This document shows positions 51,701 through 61,030 of a stretch of 64,000 nt of DNA, piece after piece. The stretch spans positions 1 through 64,000 of the forward strand of contig LGRX02035036.1 in NCBI GenBank assembly GCA_001247695.2. The letters are read 5' to 3'. The DNA comes from Cymbomonas tetramitiformis (Eukaryota; Chlorophyta; Pyramimonadophyceae; Pyramimonadales; Pyramimonadaceae). Position numbers and translations under genes: made by a program. The notes beneath the pieces are model-generated. The model did not search any database and had not been told where the DNA came from. It saw only the letters and a list, made by a program, of their open reading frames with translations. Numbering within the stretch: the first letter of the stretch is position 1; every line of letters starts with the position of its first letter.

Positions 51701-53410
51701 GAATTCTCAACCCATTCCGCCAGCAAAGCTTGCCTCTGCTGAAGGTCCGACCTCTCGTGGTCTGCCCAGTTGTTGTCTACAGCGATGGGCTGTCCTGGGG
51801 AATTCTCTGCCTCTGGGGATTCCTCGCTATGAGGGAGCCCCTTCCTGCTCGCTTCTGCGACTGCCATCAGCAGCTCCATCGCCCTGCGATCCATGGCCAG
51901 GCCCAGGATGCTTGCCAATTCTACGTCGCTCAGGCCATCGGCCATGCGTAGCTCAGTTGCGCTGTAGCCCATGGCTCGCGCCTTCTCGTCGAGGTTCACT
52001 TCTCGAGATTCTTCCTCGGCATCTTCATCGTCCTGGTTGCGCACCACGGTGCCCATTCTCGCTCTTCTGAACGCTCTCGACCCTTGCGTCGCCATGATGG
52101 TGGGTAGTGCCCTCAACGGTTCCCCTACCACGTTCACCACGTAATGAGGCGCGCGGTCTGTCCTTATCACTGGCCTGGGACGCCAGCCCTTGGATATGAT
52201 TGACGATACGATTCGTCCTTCTGGTCTCACCACCTTGCTCATGATGGAGCCAAACTGGTGGCTCTGGAACAAGTTGCTCCAATACGCTCGCAATCGATGT
52301 GCGTAAGCGCCTGCTTGTGCTGCATCAAAGGACACTGGTCGGCCAATGACGCTGGCAATGTACGGGAACACCTCGTCCCTGATCTTGGTTCCAGGTCTAT
52401 GTGACAACGGAGAAACATTTTCCAGGATGTAGCCTGGAGGCCTCTGCCGCTGCAGCTGCTGGAGTGTGGACAGAAGCCTGACCACTTCATAAAACAATTT
52501 GCTATGCCTGCCATCCAGGCCTGTGAGTGTTCCAGCAGGGGAGAGATCCTGGCATGGGAACCCACATACCATGACCCACTGGCGCCCTTGAAGAGCTCCT
52601 GCTCGTATGAAGTCGGCACTGGTGGTCTCGCGCAGATCTTGGGGTAGAGCCCCAAACTCTATTGCACGGGACGAGATGAGGTCAGGGTACCGTCTCAGCA
52701 ATGCCGTGCACCTGGCCCCGGCAACTGCCCGACTGCTCGGGGATATGTCTTGATACAGGTAGCGATCCACCTTCATTCCACTGCGGAGCAACATTTCTAG
52801 CCCAGCACAGAGGCCTCCACATGGCTCATAGCACACCACGCCTTCCTCCCGAGCTTGCGAGAAGAACCGTTTGCCCAGCACCCTGGTGTCCACCTTCTCG
52901 GGCTTCAGGACGCGCTCACCTTCAAAGTACTCATTGCTGTACACAGCAGGGCTTCCTTCGCCATGTGTACCCCGCGTCGGCCTGACCAGGCTCAATGCCT
53001 TCCAAGCTGCCCTGGCTAGTCTTCCAGAGTCGGTGACCAGCTCAGGTAAGTCAGTGTCGAACATGTCCCCATGATTGCACTCCAACTCCTCGCGATAGTG
53101 CAAGTCGAACAAACGATGCACTGGTCCCGTGCCCAGTTGCTCCATGGCAGCCATCCTGCAGTAGTTGGCGACCTGTACCTCCGGCGTGGCCTCCTCCCCT
53201 GGGAGAGTATCCCCAGCCAACATAAAACACAAGCGGTCGCGGAAATCCTTCGTGTGAACTTCCCCCATGCCTGCGTGTAGCGCAGTCACCTTCTCCCTCT
53301 CGTGCCTTGCTCCAGTCTCATCCATCGTAGACGGCAGTGGGTAGCGAGACGGCACGTCAGCATTGCTGTTCTTGGCGCCTGGGCGATACCTCACAGTGAA
53401 GTCGAACTCC
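48754..53410 (-). mobile_element. Retroelement copy 2, 5'-truncated
   Basis: Homologous to 28024-32665 of copy 1. The match starts in the polyprotein just after RNase H (EFDFTVRYRPGAKNSNADVP) and ends at the 3' LTR. Everything upstream, including gag, RT and RNase H, is missing; at 53410 the sequence changes abruptly to GGTAAAC-type repeats. Poly-Lys and a few other positions differ, and most substitutions are silent by eye. Confidence 0.88.
48791..49981 (-). CDS. Retroelement copy 2: linker and second methyltransferase
   Basis: The authentic part starts at about 49884, where the frame continues the PHD-containing polyprotein after a 4-base deletion relative to copy 1 (GCTTGC--CCGTGC against GCTTGCATCCCCGTGC). 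From there 360 codons run without a break through MFLGMPDQIDWGRQ to the methyltransferase (DPWAGTGVISEVM; TSPWF) and the end at 48791. This copy keeps the frame that copy 1 lost near 28930, which shows the ancestral fusion. Residues before 49884 in this frame are antisense-like noise. Confidence 0.7.
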   Translation of the reverse strand: MRRMQQGVPLVVFDPSTGWSTRRRVAMSQVLRHGQAANAEVQTQKDESPGALEDKLGMKEQQLNEKLSAEMRLLPADVGPRRVVKGDKFQPWHAISSREILLKEEDMFLGMPDQIDWGRQDKLSEAVQILMPGHWNEGHRTVLSKKYREQKAVARQLRDAPLVPALAEEEVERRGELRHMTKAQVREASALQWGLELVITVPSEVRRLATEVDWKSVDGVWDPWAGTGVISEVMVEQWPQLRFMNNDWNSQLGWSEAHDALQPGNYRIWKEKYGVCDAVVTSPWFAALDIAFPLAVMASRVVACVHVPSYYLTDMTESRAAYFRRLSQTGRLHVIGHLEHGPIGRRCMWVLVFKNPLVRARMLQGGEDEGVGMFTFSLGKFMADGDTTQYAEQAHI

Positions 53411-53412
53411 AC
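49825..53412 (-). CDS. Retroelement copy 2: C5-methyltransferase, integrase and PHD finger
   Basis: 1,195 codons, lacking RT and RNase H. In order: linker, complete cytosine-C5 methyltransferase (GFPCQDLSPAG, ENVSPL, LGLAMDRRAMELL; about residues 200-520), Lys-rich linker (shorter run than copy 1), HHCC and DDE integrase (about 760-940), SH3/chromo-like tail, PHD finger (CEVCRKTDGEAEMLLCDACN; about 1125-1170). The frame closes early after the PHD because of the 4-base deletion. Catalytic residues of both enzymes are intact. Confidence 0.85.
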   Translation of the reverse strand: MEFDFTVRYRPGAKNSNADVPSRYPLPSTMDETGARHEREKVTALHAGMGEVHTKDFRDRLCFMLAGDTLPGEEATPEVQVANYCRMAAMEQLGTGPVHRLFDLHYREELECNHGDMFDTDLPELVTDSGRLARAAWKALSLVRPTRGTHGEGSPAVYSNEYFEGERVLKPEKVDTRVLGKRFFSQAREEGVVCYEPCGGLCAGLEMLLRSGMKVDRYLYQDISPSSRAVAGARCTALLRRYPDLISSRAIEFGALPQDLRETTSADFIRAGALQGRQWVMVCGFPCQDLSPAGTLTGLDGRHSKLFYEVVRLLSTLQQLQRQRPPGYILENVSPLSHRPGTKIRDEVFPYIASVIGRPVSFDAAQAGAYAHRLRAYWSNLFQSHQFGSIMSKVVRPEGRIVSSIISKGWRPRPVIRTDRAPHYVVNVVGEPLRALPTIMATQGSRAFRRARMGTVVRNQDDEDAEEESREVNLDEKARAMGYSATELRMADGLSDVELASILGLAMDRRAMELLMAVAEASRKGLPHSEESPEAENSPGQPIAVDNNWADHERSDLQQRQALLAEWVENSNAYTQQVAKTMNHRDWEEKLRVMCSQGQKGAEGIGAQRQKAGTKKKKTKEWQLYTVAQYRQRHENHFVKEGATPAARVEVPAWSPPAKESEMRLPRLACTTRFDDLMASVAEQQVDRDKHRDIHDDAWCLRWLKSNGKVRLPEEEVRRVRRRAARHRWDEATDEIYMVTMSGKEVRIPKPADRLALVKEYHSRTGHWGIRRTQHLLWQRHWWADLKKDVEAVVTQCETCQRVKTHYAREEACLSPLEIVSFMYRWSLDLAWPSRRETKSGNNRVLIMTEHYTRFIICVPIPDKEASTIAAAFRSHVLAVFGAPAECLVDGGKEFEGEFKQLCRDCLIDRRVTSPDSPEGNGLTERVVRTMKFCFKKLALEKGLDYEWDEQLWPLVLSYNAARQESTGVAPFTMLFAQEAVVPPDLKQAPSMDFSAEVEDEKDARVKDLHRRAQVVRRLMVHAGCSLEVAQHRDTLHYEGKRGGGYEPSPHQFKVGDFVYIRQKPRSGMEVATKSAILKLVKIQRDGVVVLEDATKLREKSTVQNIAPCHLQVKDQYDCSAAIPSKHLACEVCRKTDGEAEMLLCDACNRGYHLWCLTPALDGVPEGEWLCPKCSGTGKPPTLRCRPRKTRVLVP

Positions 53413-53417
53413 ACTGA

Positions 53418-53760
53418 GAAGGAATCGTGGTAGAATGTGGTAAACTGGTGTTAAAATGTGGTAAACTGGTGGTAAACGGCGGTAAGCCCCTATGTGGGGT
53501 GGTAATCAGGTGGTAAACGTTAAAATATTTATAAAAAAAAAATAACTGACGGTAAATCATTGGTAATTTGCGGTAACATAGGTTGAAGCATGGTAAAAGC
53601 CTGGTAATTTCAGAACGGAGCGTGGTAAACGAGGATCTGGAATGGTGAATGGTCGTGGCCTAATGGTAAATGGATATAAAACTTCGCAATGTAGTATAAA
53701 TATAGAGACGGAGCTGGTAAACCGTGGTAAACGAGGATCCTGAATGGTAGATGTGCAATT
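53418..53760. repeat. GGTAAAC-rich degenerate repeat at the broken end of element 2
   Basis: More than a dozen TGGTAAA/TGGTAAT words at irregular spacing. A longer unit (GTGGTAAACGAGGATC(C)TG plus AATGG) occurs near 53620 and 53728. No coding potential. Confidence 0.75.
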
Positions 53761-54211
53761 CTCTGGTCTGTGGCCAAGGTAGAATTGACAGGAGTGGAGC
53801 GACTGGCGAATGGCGGCCAGGTATGAACGCAGGCAGGGGTATACATCATCGTTCAGTAGATAGGTGGGATGCGTCACATACAGATCGTATCATACCTGTC
53901 TCGGCTAAACCAGTAGGGAGCCGAAAGGTAGCCGATTTTAGTGGCCACGCGCACCATAGCTGGTAAGAGATAGAGGTAACGTAGCCAAGAAACCAAGTTA
54001 GGTTCTTGAAGTTGAAGTTTTCAAAAAACAGTTAAACTGTAAGAGTTTATTTTTTTGTTTATTTAATTTAAGTAGCAGAAGGTCGAGAAAGAAAATGGCT
54101 GGTAAGTAGTTTTACTTTTTTCTTGAATCACGCGGGTGACAGAAAGCAGTTCTGTTGCAATGTATGCAGAACAGGTAGTTTACTTTTAAAAGCGAGTACT
54201 GTTACTTAAGA

Positions 54212-54385
54212 ATGGAGAGTACCCGAACAGGAGCAACGAGCGCTGCTGAACAAGGTGCACCTAAACGGGCAAGGACGGCCACGGTTGGCAGCGAGGCAGG
54301 CCAGGCCGCACTCGCTCCAAAGGTTACGTGCCCCATGCTTGTCTCTTGTGGATGTGCATGTTGGATAGGTTCGTGGCTTAATTAG
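54212..54385 (+). CDS. Possible small ORF with a basic nuclear-type motif
   Basis: 57 codons starting MESTRTGATSAAEQGAPKRA; APKRAR resembles a nuclear signal. The end is Cys-rich (CGCACW). It may be a first exon (AAG|GTTACG is a possible donor). No family recognised. Confidence 0.22.
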   Translation: MESTRTGATSAAEQGAPKRARTATVGSEAGQAALAPKVTCPMLVSCGCACWIGSWLN

Positions 54386-54465
54386 TTAACCGCTGTTCGA
54401 CTGAAAGAGCGGACGGCTCCTGAAAGTTTCTGCGTAAATAGGTGGTCAGCGAATATGTGGATACA

Positions 54466-54525
54466 CACAGCCGGTGACTGCGCCCTGGTGCGGAATCACG
54501 TGCTTAGGAAAAGTCACCGGCTGTG
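54466..54525. repeat. Perfect 14-bp inverted repeat
   Basis: CACAGCCGGTGACT at 54466-54479 and its complement at 54512-54525, 32 bp apart. No coding or splicing context explains it; possibly the end of a transposable element or a regulatory hairpin. Confidence 0.6.
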
Positions 54526-56013
54526 CGTATTCATTCAGGTATGCGGACTCCCCTGTTTTCCGGCATGCACGCTGTGGGATGCCACTGCTGTGGGAATATC
54601 CCATGGTTTCCGCAGTGGATTCAAACATGCTTTCGTGAACTGGTGCGCAGGCCTCCGAAGCTGCAACCGTGCAGGGAGGCGGCCTCCCCCGGTCGCTGGA
54701 GGAGTGGTCGAGGAAAACCCGGTAAGACCGTGAACTTTTCCTTCCCCTCCCTTCCCGTACGGGATCCCGCCCGCCCGCCCTTCATCTAGTGAACGCAGCC
54801 GCCACTCCGCGGGTGCCTGGTCAGCAGCTTGTCGGGCGACTGTTCATCTGCGGTTGCGAATCAGCGGCCAAGGGGTGGACAGCGAGTCATGGGTGGGATT
54901 GTTTTTTTTCCCCGGCATATATCTTTGTGTATTTCTTTGTAGAAAGGTGCATAGGGTGCACGCAAGGAACATAGGACCCAGGGACAAAGGGTGCGGGGAG
55001 GCCGCTCCGCTCCGCGCCGAATCAGGCGCGTGGCGCGTGCGGCGCTCTCCCCGGCGCTGTGCCTTATCCTGCTTCATCTGCGGTTGCGAATCAGCGGCCA
55101 AAGGGTGAGCAGCGGCGCTGCAGGTCGTGGGTGGGGAGGGATGCGCGAGGGTGCGCGTACGGTAGATAGGTGCATAGTGTGCATCGCAAGGACCATAGGA
55201 CCCAGGGACAAAGGGTGCGGGGAGGCTGCTCCGCTCCGCGCCGAATCAGGCGCGTGGCGCGTGCCGCGCTCTCCCCGGCGCTGTGCCTTATGCTGCTTCA
55301 TCTGCGGTTGCGAATCAGCGGCCAAAGGGTGAGCAGCGGCGCTGCAGGTCGTGGGTGGGGAGGGATGCGCGAGGGTGCGCGTACGGTAGATAGGTGCATA
55401 GTGTGCACGCAAGGACCATAGGACCCAGGGACAAAGGGTGCGGGGAGGCTGCTCCGCTCCGCGCCGAATCAGGCGCGTGGCGCGTGCGGCGCTCTCCCCG
55501 GCGCTGTGCCTTATCCTGCTTCATCTGCGGTTGCGAATCAGCGGCCAAAGGGTGAGCAGCGGCGCTGCAGGTCGTGGGTGGGGAGGGATGCGCGAGGGTG
55601 CGCGTACGGTAGATAGGTGCATAGTGTGCTCGCAAGGACCATAGGACCCAGGGACAAAGGGTGCGGGGAGGCTGCTCCGCTCCGCGCCGAATCAGGCGCG
55701 TGGCGCGTGCCGCGCTCTCCCCGGCGCTGTGCCTTATCCTGCTTCATCTGCGGTTGCGAATCAGCGGCCAAAGGGTGAGCAGCGGCGCTGCAGGTCGTGG
55801 GTGGGGAGGGATGCGCGAGGGTGCGCGTACGGTAGATAGGTGCATAGCGTGCACGCAAGGACCATAGGACCCAGGGCAAAGGGTGCGGGGAGGCTGCTCC
55901 GCTCCGCGCCGAATCAGGCGCGTGGCGCGTGCGGCACTCTCCCCGGCGCTGTGCCTTATGCTGCGTCATCTGCGGTTGCGAATCAGCGGCCAAAGGGTGA
56001 GCAGCGGCCAAAG

Positions 56014-56241
56014 AATGGCTCTCCCCGGGCCATCGACAGGGCCATGGATACCTGGCGATGTCGGTCCCGAGCTGCGCATGCTTCCACAGCCATCGAGTGT
56101 ATGCCCCTGTGACAGTGTCCGTTCGCGTGTTTTTGTAGGGCCGCTCTCGCTGCTCTCTACGCACATGGCTGCTTGTAATAGTCCCCGGCGATGGCAAGTG
56201 TTTCATATGGTCGCTAGCAGCGGCAACTACCGGCCAGTTTA
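56014..56241 (+). CDS. Possible small ORF in the first unique insert
   Basis: 75 codons from ATG 56014 (MALPGPSTGPWIPGDVGPEL). The insert is unique sequence between satellite units. The protein has no recognisable motif and could be non-coding. Confidence 0.2.
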
Positions 56242-57431
56242 GTGAGCAGGCCGTGAGCAGGGATGGCGGAGGGTGCGCGTACGGTAGATAGGTGCAAAGC
56301 GTGCACGCAAGGAGCATAGGACCCAGGGACCAAGGGTGCGGGGAGGCTGCTCCGCTCCGCGCCGAATCAGGCGCGTGGCGCGTGCGGCGCTCTCCCCGGC
56401 GCCGTGCCTTATGCTGCTTCATCTGCGGTTGCGAATCAGCAGCCAAAGAGTGAGCAGCAGCGCTGCGAGTGGTGGGTGGGGAGGGATGGCGGAGGGTGCG
56501 CGTACGGTAGATAGGTGCAAAGCGTGCCCGCAAGGACCATAGGACCCAGGGACCAAGGGTGTGGGGAGGCTGCTCCGCTCCGCGCCGAATCAGGCGCGTG
56601 GCGCGTGCGGCGCTCTCCCCGGCGCCGTGCCTTATGCTGCTTCATCTGCGGTTGCGAATCAGCGGCCAAAGGGTGAGCAGCGGCGCTGCAGGTCGTGGGT
56701 GGGGAGGGATGCGCGAGGGTGCGCGTACGGTAGATAGGTGCATAGTCTGCACGCAAGGACCATAGGACCCAGGGACCAAGGGTGCGGGGAGGCTGCTCCG
56801 CTCCGCGCCGAATCAGGCGCGTGGCGCGTGCGGCGCTCTCCCCGGCGCTGTGCCTTATCCTGCTTCATCTGCGGTTGCGAATCAGCGGCCAAAGAGTGAG
56901 CAGCGGCGCTGCAGGTCGTGGGTGGGGAGGGATGCGCGAGGGTGCGCGTACGGTAGATAGGTGCATAGTCTGCACGCAAGGACCATAGGACCCAGGGGCA
57001 AAGGGTGCGGGGAGGCTGCTCCGCTCCGCGCCGAATCAGGCGCGTGGCGCGTGCGGCGCTCTCCCCGGCGCCGTGCCTTATGCTGCTTCATCTGCGGTTG
57101 CGAATCAGCGGCCAAAGGTTGAGCAGCGGCGTTGCGAGTCGTGGGTGGGGAGGGATGGGCGAGGGTGCGCGTTCTGTAGAAAGGTGCATAGCGTGCATGA
57201 AAGGACCATATGACCCAGGGGCAAAGGGTGCGCGGAAGCTGCATGATGGTGTGCATGGTGGGAAGGCGCCCGGTGATGGAAGGTTTTGATGTTCAATATG
57301 TGGGGACAGCTCCCCGGGCACGCGCCTGTCACCCGAGTAGATTTTGCGTGTTTCTTAAATTTCCAGCAGAATATTTATTTCGCGATAGATATTTTGGTGC
57401 CTAATTAATGCATATTGTTTTTTTCCCCCAG

Positions 57432-57665
57432 GAATTAGAAGATTCCAGTGAAGAGGAGGATGCGCAGTTTCACTGTAGACTTTGCAAGATCTTTCTGTTT
57501 GATGTGCTGGTGTATGGATGTTATCTTTGTGAAGAATATCCATACTGCCACAACTGTTCCACAAATATGTTCTGCGAGTGTGGTGTGTTTTTGTGTGAGA
57601 ACTGTGGGGGTCATGAGGAAAAGGTAGTGTGTAAAGCATGTAGGCAGGGGAAGATTTTTCATTAA
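57432..57665 (+). CDS. Small Cys-rich zinc-finger protein, terminal exon
   Basis: A perfect acceptor (TTTTTTTCCCCCAG, ending about 57432) precedes an acidic start (ELEDSSEEEDAQ) and then paired cysteines and a His: CRLCKIF, CYLCEEYPYCHNC, CECGVFLCENCGGH, CKAC. Five to six Cys pairs suggest two or three bound zinc ions in a RING/B-box/PHD-like cross-brace. Stops at 57663-57665. The first exon probably lies in 57245-57330 (MVCMVGRRPVMEGF). Flanked on both sides by satellite units. Function unknown; such modules usually bind proteins or act with ubiquitin. Confidence 0.5.
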   Translation, partial: ELEDSSEEEDAQFHCRLCKIFLFDVLVYGCYLCEEYPYCHNCSTNMFCECGVFLCENCGGHEEKVVCKACRQGKIFH

Positions 57666-58649
57666 CTCAGACATGTATCAGATGTTGGAATAACTTGTTT
57701 ATTAGCAACTGATCACCTTCAGCACACTATTTACTACCTATTTCAACATCAAAAAATCTGCGATTATTGATATTGCATATCTTGCCGTATATAACTTTGT
57801 TTATATCTTTGTAGAAAGGTGCACAGGGTGCACGCAAGGACCAGAGGACCCAGGGACAAAGGGTGCGGGGAGGCTGCTCCGCTCCGCGCCGAATCAGGCG
57901 CGTGGCGCGTGGGGCGCTCTCCCCGGCGCTGTGCCTTATGCTGCTTCATCTGCGGTTGCGAATCAGCGGCCAAAGGGTGAGCAGCGGCGCTGCGAGTGGT
58001 GGGTGGGGAGGAATGCGCGAGGGTGCGCGTACGGTAGATAGGTGCAAAGCGTGCCCGCAAGGACTATAGGACCCAGGGACCAAGGGTGCGGGGAGGCTGC
58101 TCCGCTCCGCGCCGAATCAGGCGCGTGGCGCGTGCGGCGCTCTCCCCGGCGCCGTGCCTTATGCTGCTTCATCTGCGGTTGCGAATCAGCAGCCAAAGAG
58201 TGAGCAGCGGCGCTGCGAGTGGTGGGTGGGGAGGGATGGCGGAGGGTGCGCGTACGGTAGATAGGTGCAAAGCGTGCCCGCAAGCAAGGACCATAGGACC
58301 CAGGGACCAAGGGTGCGGGGAGGCTGCTCCGCTCCGCGCCGAATCAGGCGCGTGGCGCGTGCGGCGCTCTCCCCGGCGCCGTGCCTTATGCTGCTTCATC
58401 GGCGGTTGCGAATCAGCGGCCAAAGAGTGAGCAGCGGCGCTGCGAGTGGTGGGTGGGGAGGGATGGCGGAGGGTGCGCGTACGGTAGATAGGTGCAAAGC
58501 GTGCCCGCAAGGACCATAGGACCCAGGGACCAAGGGTGCGGGGAGGCTGCTCTGCTCCGCGCCGAATCCGGCGCGTGGCGCGTGCGGCGGTCTCCCCGGC
58601 GCCGTGTTATAGGCTGCTTCATCTGCGGTTGCGAATCAGCGGCCAAGTG

Positions 58650-59153
58650 GTGAACCGCGAGTCATGGGTGGGACAGGCTTTGTGGAAGGCTGCCGTCGGG
58701 CGGGCATATGACCAGGCGACCAGCGACGGCTGGCCATATGTAGGGTCTTATGTAGCGCGACGGCTGTATCCATATCCGTCAGCTTATGGACGGACATGGT
58801 ATGGTGCGCAAGTGTTGTCCGCCAAGTGGGTCAACGAGGTGGGCGGCGAAGTAGAAGAATACGAAGGTCCTTGGGTCACGGGTTACGTACCGATCGTCAC
58901 CTCGCCGCCGGATAGGGGTATCAATTTTTATGTTTCTGAGCGGCAGTTCATCCCCCCCGGTGCCATTGACCACGGGTTCCCAGAAGTGCATCGGGTCACC
59001 GTGCCTGCAGAAGGGCAGCCCCGGCTGCTGTATAAAGTTCGATACCCTTGGGACGGGGACGAGGAGGAGCTGTGGCAGCATGAGGTGCTAGCTGGTGTCC
59101 TACACTTTCCGGTAGAGAAAGACCGTGGCTGCCGCATAGTGAAATCCAAGTAG
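58650..59153 (+). CDS. Unrecognised beta-rich protein, paralogue of 60196-60591
   Basis: An open frame from the end of a satellite unit to stop 59151-59153, without an in-frame ATG outside the satellite, so the N-terminus is probably spliced or starts at another codon (possible acceptor TATGACCAG at about 58713). Composition is convincing: WPYVGSYVARRLYPYPSAYG, EYEGPWVTGYVPIV, PPGAIDHGFPE, LLYKVRYPWDGDEEELWQHE. The last part resembles the other gene's GYVVVRLYHPRREHWLEWQE, both placed after a P-x-G-[AT]-x-D segment. A Tudor/agenet-like barrel is possible. Confidence 0.45.
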   Translation: MNRESWVGQALWKAAVGRAYDQATSDGWPYVGSYVARRLYPYPSAYGRTWYGAQVLSAKWVNEVGGEVEEYEGPWVTGYVPIVTSPPDRGINFYVSERQFIPPGAIDHGFPEVHRVTVPAEGQPRLLYKVRYPWDGDEEELWQHEVLAGVLHFPVEKDRGCRIVKSK

Positions 59154-59424
59154 TGGACAACTAGGCAAAAACATACCTCACCAACCGTAATTGATGAAGA
59201 CATACGTTTATAACAGATGTATGCGTGCGTATTGTGTGTGCGTATTGTGTGTGCGTATTGTGTAGAAATATACAAATAAATAATAAGAATAAACAAGAAC
59301 CATGGGCGCGGGGAGGCCGGTGTGCATGGTGGCACGGCGGCTGGTTATAGCAGGCTGTTTAGGAGGAACTGCGTGACGTTATGGCAAATTGACCCTAGGT
59401 CACGGGCTTGCACAGGGAGATGCA

Positions 59425-59664
59425 ATGGAGGAGGAATACACGTGGGAGGACGTCCAGAGAATCTTTTCCCCCAGATCCGAGGAGGCGTTCTGCATAGTGT
59501 GTTTAGAGGAAGTGGATCCGGAGGATGTAGTGGACTGCGGTGGCCTAGGATGCGAGTGTAAAGAGAAATACATGCATATTTGGTGTTTTTCTTTGCTTGT
59601 AGAAACCCTTGCCTCCTCGAGGTGGGTGACGTGCTCATGCTGTAGGCAGAAGTGGTTTGAGTGA
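59425..59664 (+). CDS. Small RING/PHD-like zinc-finger protein
   Basis: 79 codons from ATG 59425 (MEEEYTWEDVQRIF). Metal-ligand pattern: FCIVCLEEV, a Cys after about 14 residues (VVDCGG), GCECKEKYMHIWCF and a final CSCC near the end. This C-x2-C ... C-x-C ... H-x2-C ... C-x-C-C layout is like RING or RING-CH fingers, which recruit ubiquitin-conjugating enzymes. Acidic head, no membrane segment. The 5' flank shares GGTGTGCATGGTGG with the leader of the gene at 57432. Confidence 0.5.
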   Translation: MEEEYTWEDVQRIFSPRSEEAFCIVCLEEVDPEDVVDCGGLGCECKEKYMHIWCFSLLVETLASSRWVTCSCCRQKWFE

Positions 59665-59835
59665 ACCTCTTTTCAACATGTGTGTACATTATGTGAATAG
59701 TACATTATGTAAATGCTACTGAGTCTCCGCTGGCCTTTTGTTGTTAACTTACAACTTGTTATTTGTTCTTTGAAAGTGATCATGTGGATGTTTTTGGTGT
59801 CCTTCAAAGTGTCAACCTGTGGTTGCGATCGTCGC

Positions 59836-60150
59836 TGGGGAGGGATGCGCGAGGGTGCGCGTACGGTAGATAGGTGCATAGTGTGCACGCAAGGACCATA
59901 GGACCCAGGGACAAAGGGTGCGGGGAGGCTGCTCCGCTCCGCGCCGAATCAGGCGCGTGGCACGTGCGGCGCTCTCCCCGGCGCCGTGCCTTATGCTGCT
60001 TCATCTGCGGTTGCGAATCAGCGGCCAAAGGGTGAGCAGCGGCGCTGCGAGTGGTGGGTGGGGAGGGATGGGCGAGGGTGCGCGTACAGTAGAAAGGTGC
60101 ATCGCGTGCATGCCGGGACCAGAGGACCCAGGGACAAAGGGTGCGGGGAG
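59836..60150. repeat. Satellite units between embedded genes
   Basis: One and a third units of the 223-bp satellite. The second copy stops at GGGGAGGCTGC, where the unique sequence of the next gene begins. Confidence 0.93.
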
Positions 60151-60195
60151 GCTGCGCGCGATGGGGGTTGTGATCCCTAGCGTTGAACGTGCATT

Positions 60196-60591
60196 TTGTG
60201 GTATGCGTGGCAGCATACATGGGTCAACACGGAGAACGGGGGCTCGCTGCCTGTGCGTATTGGATGGTCGGTGACGCTTCATGAAAGCCGGTTCGTACCG
60301 GCGCCCTGGATTATCGAAGCGAAAATTGTCGGATTCAACCCAGACCACGTATGGACCGCGGCGCCCACGGAACATGATGTTCCCGAAGGGACGTATGATG
60401 GAGAATTTGGAGAGCGGCCCCCAAACGGTTACGTGGTCGTGCGGCTGTACCACCCGCGAAGGGAGCATTGGCTGGAGTGGCAGGAGTATGCACAAATTGT
60501 GGAATCGGAGGCGGAGTGTCCGACACACACGGATCCGTCCGACGATGATGAGGAGTATGTTAGTGAAACTAGCGAAGAAGACACCAATTAA
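60196..60591 (+). CDS. Unrecognised acidic-tailed protein, paralogue of 58650-59153
   Basis: 131 codons; the first codon used here is ATG 60196... to stop at 60589-60591. PAPWIIEAKIVGFNPDHVW, then VPEGTYDGEFGE, then GYVVVRLYHPRREHWLEWQE suggest a small beta barrel. The C-terminus is strongly acidic (DPSDDDEEYVSETSEEDTN). Preceded and followed by satellite. The resemblance to the gene at 58650 is modest and by eye. Confidence 0.45.
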   Translation: MWYAWQHTWVNTENGGSLPVRIGWSVTLHESRFVPAPWIIEAKIVGFNPDHVWTAAPTEHDVPEGTYDGEFGERPPNGYVVVRLYHPRREHWLEWQEYAQIVESEAECPTHTDPSDDDEEYVSETSEEDTN

Positions 60592-60825
60592 CATGCTCGG
60601 CCTGTTTGCGCACTTAACGAAATGTAATGAGATGTAACAATATTGAGCATAAATCATCTTTGTGTGTAAAACGCGTGCGTGCGTGCGTGCGTGTGCGCGT
60701 GTGTATGAGACCGCCCTGGACGGCCTGCCCTGGTGGACCTCAAAAGTCATTATGATGCAATGTCGCAAGATCTGATTATGCATGTACCCGACGGTGCTGT
60801 GTGCATGCACGGGGTGGGGACCGAT

Positions 60826-60960
60826 TGTATCGGGGAGGCTGCTCCGCTCCGCGCCGAATCAGGCGCGTGGCGCGTGTGGCGCTCTCCCCGGCGCCGTGCC
60901 TTATGCTGCTTCATCTGCGGTTGCGAATCAGCGGCCAAAGAGTGAGCAGCAGCGCTTAAA
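60826..60960. repeat. Partial satellite unit 5' of the oxygenase-like gene
   Basis: About 135 bp from GGGGAGGCTGCTCCGC to GCGGCCAAAGAGTGAGCAGC. It is the same part that precedes the other embedded genes. Confidence 0.9.
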
Positions 60961-61030
60961 ATCGTGGGTGGGATGGGGTGGGGTATCCCGGGTGGGTCGG
61001 TGCGGGGCGCAGTATGTTGGCCAGGTATCA

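Larger units (their letters stand above)
54833..58670. repeat. 223-bp GC-rich satellite array with embedded genes
   Basis: About 13 units of 223 bp, each with GGGGAGGCTGCTCCGCTCCG, a CGCGCC-GAATCA-GGCGCG hairpin, CTTCATCTGCGGTTGCGAAT and GGTAGATAGGTGCATAG words. Units are 90-98% alike. The array is interrupted by unique inserts at about 56010-56245 and 57235-57810, and further units occur at 59836-60150 and 60826-60960. Each unit is open for about 68 codons on the plus strand and more on the minus, a by-product of high GC content. Junctions between satellite and unique sequence fall at a few recurrent points: after GGGAGGCTGC, after GTCATGGGTGGG, and before TTTGTAGAAAGGTGCA. Confidence 0.95.

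Noticed and set aside
54991..58519. 68-codon (plus) and ~106-codon (minus) frames repeated in every satellite unit
   Set aside because: They follow from high GC and a repeat without stops. They are Arg/Ala/Ser-rich and join unrelated frames at unit borders.
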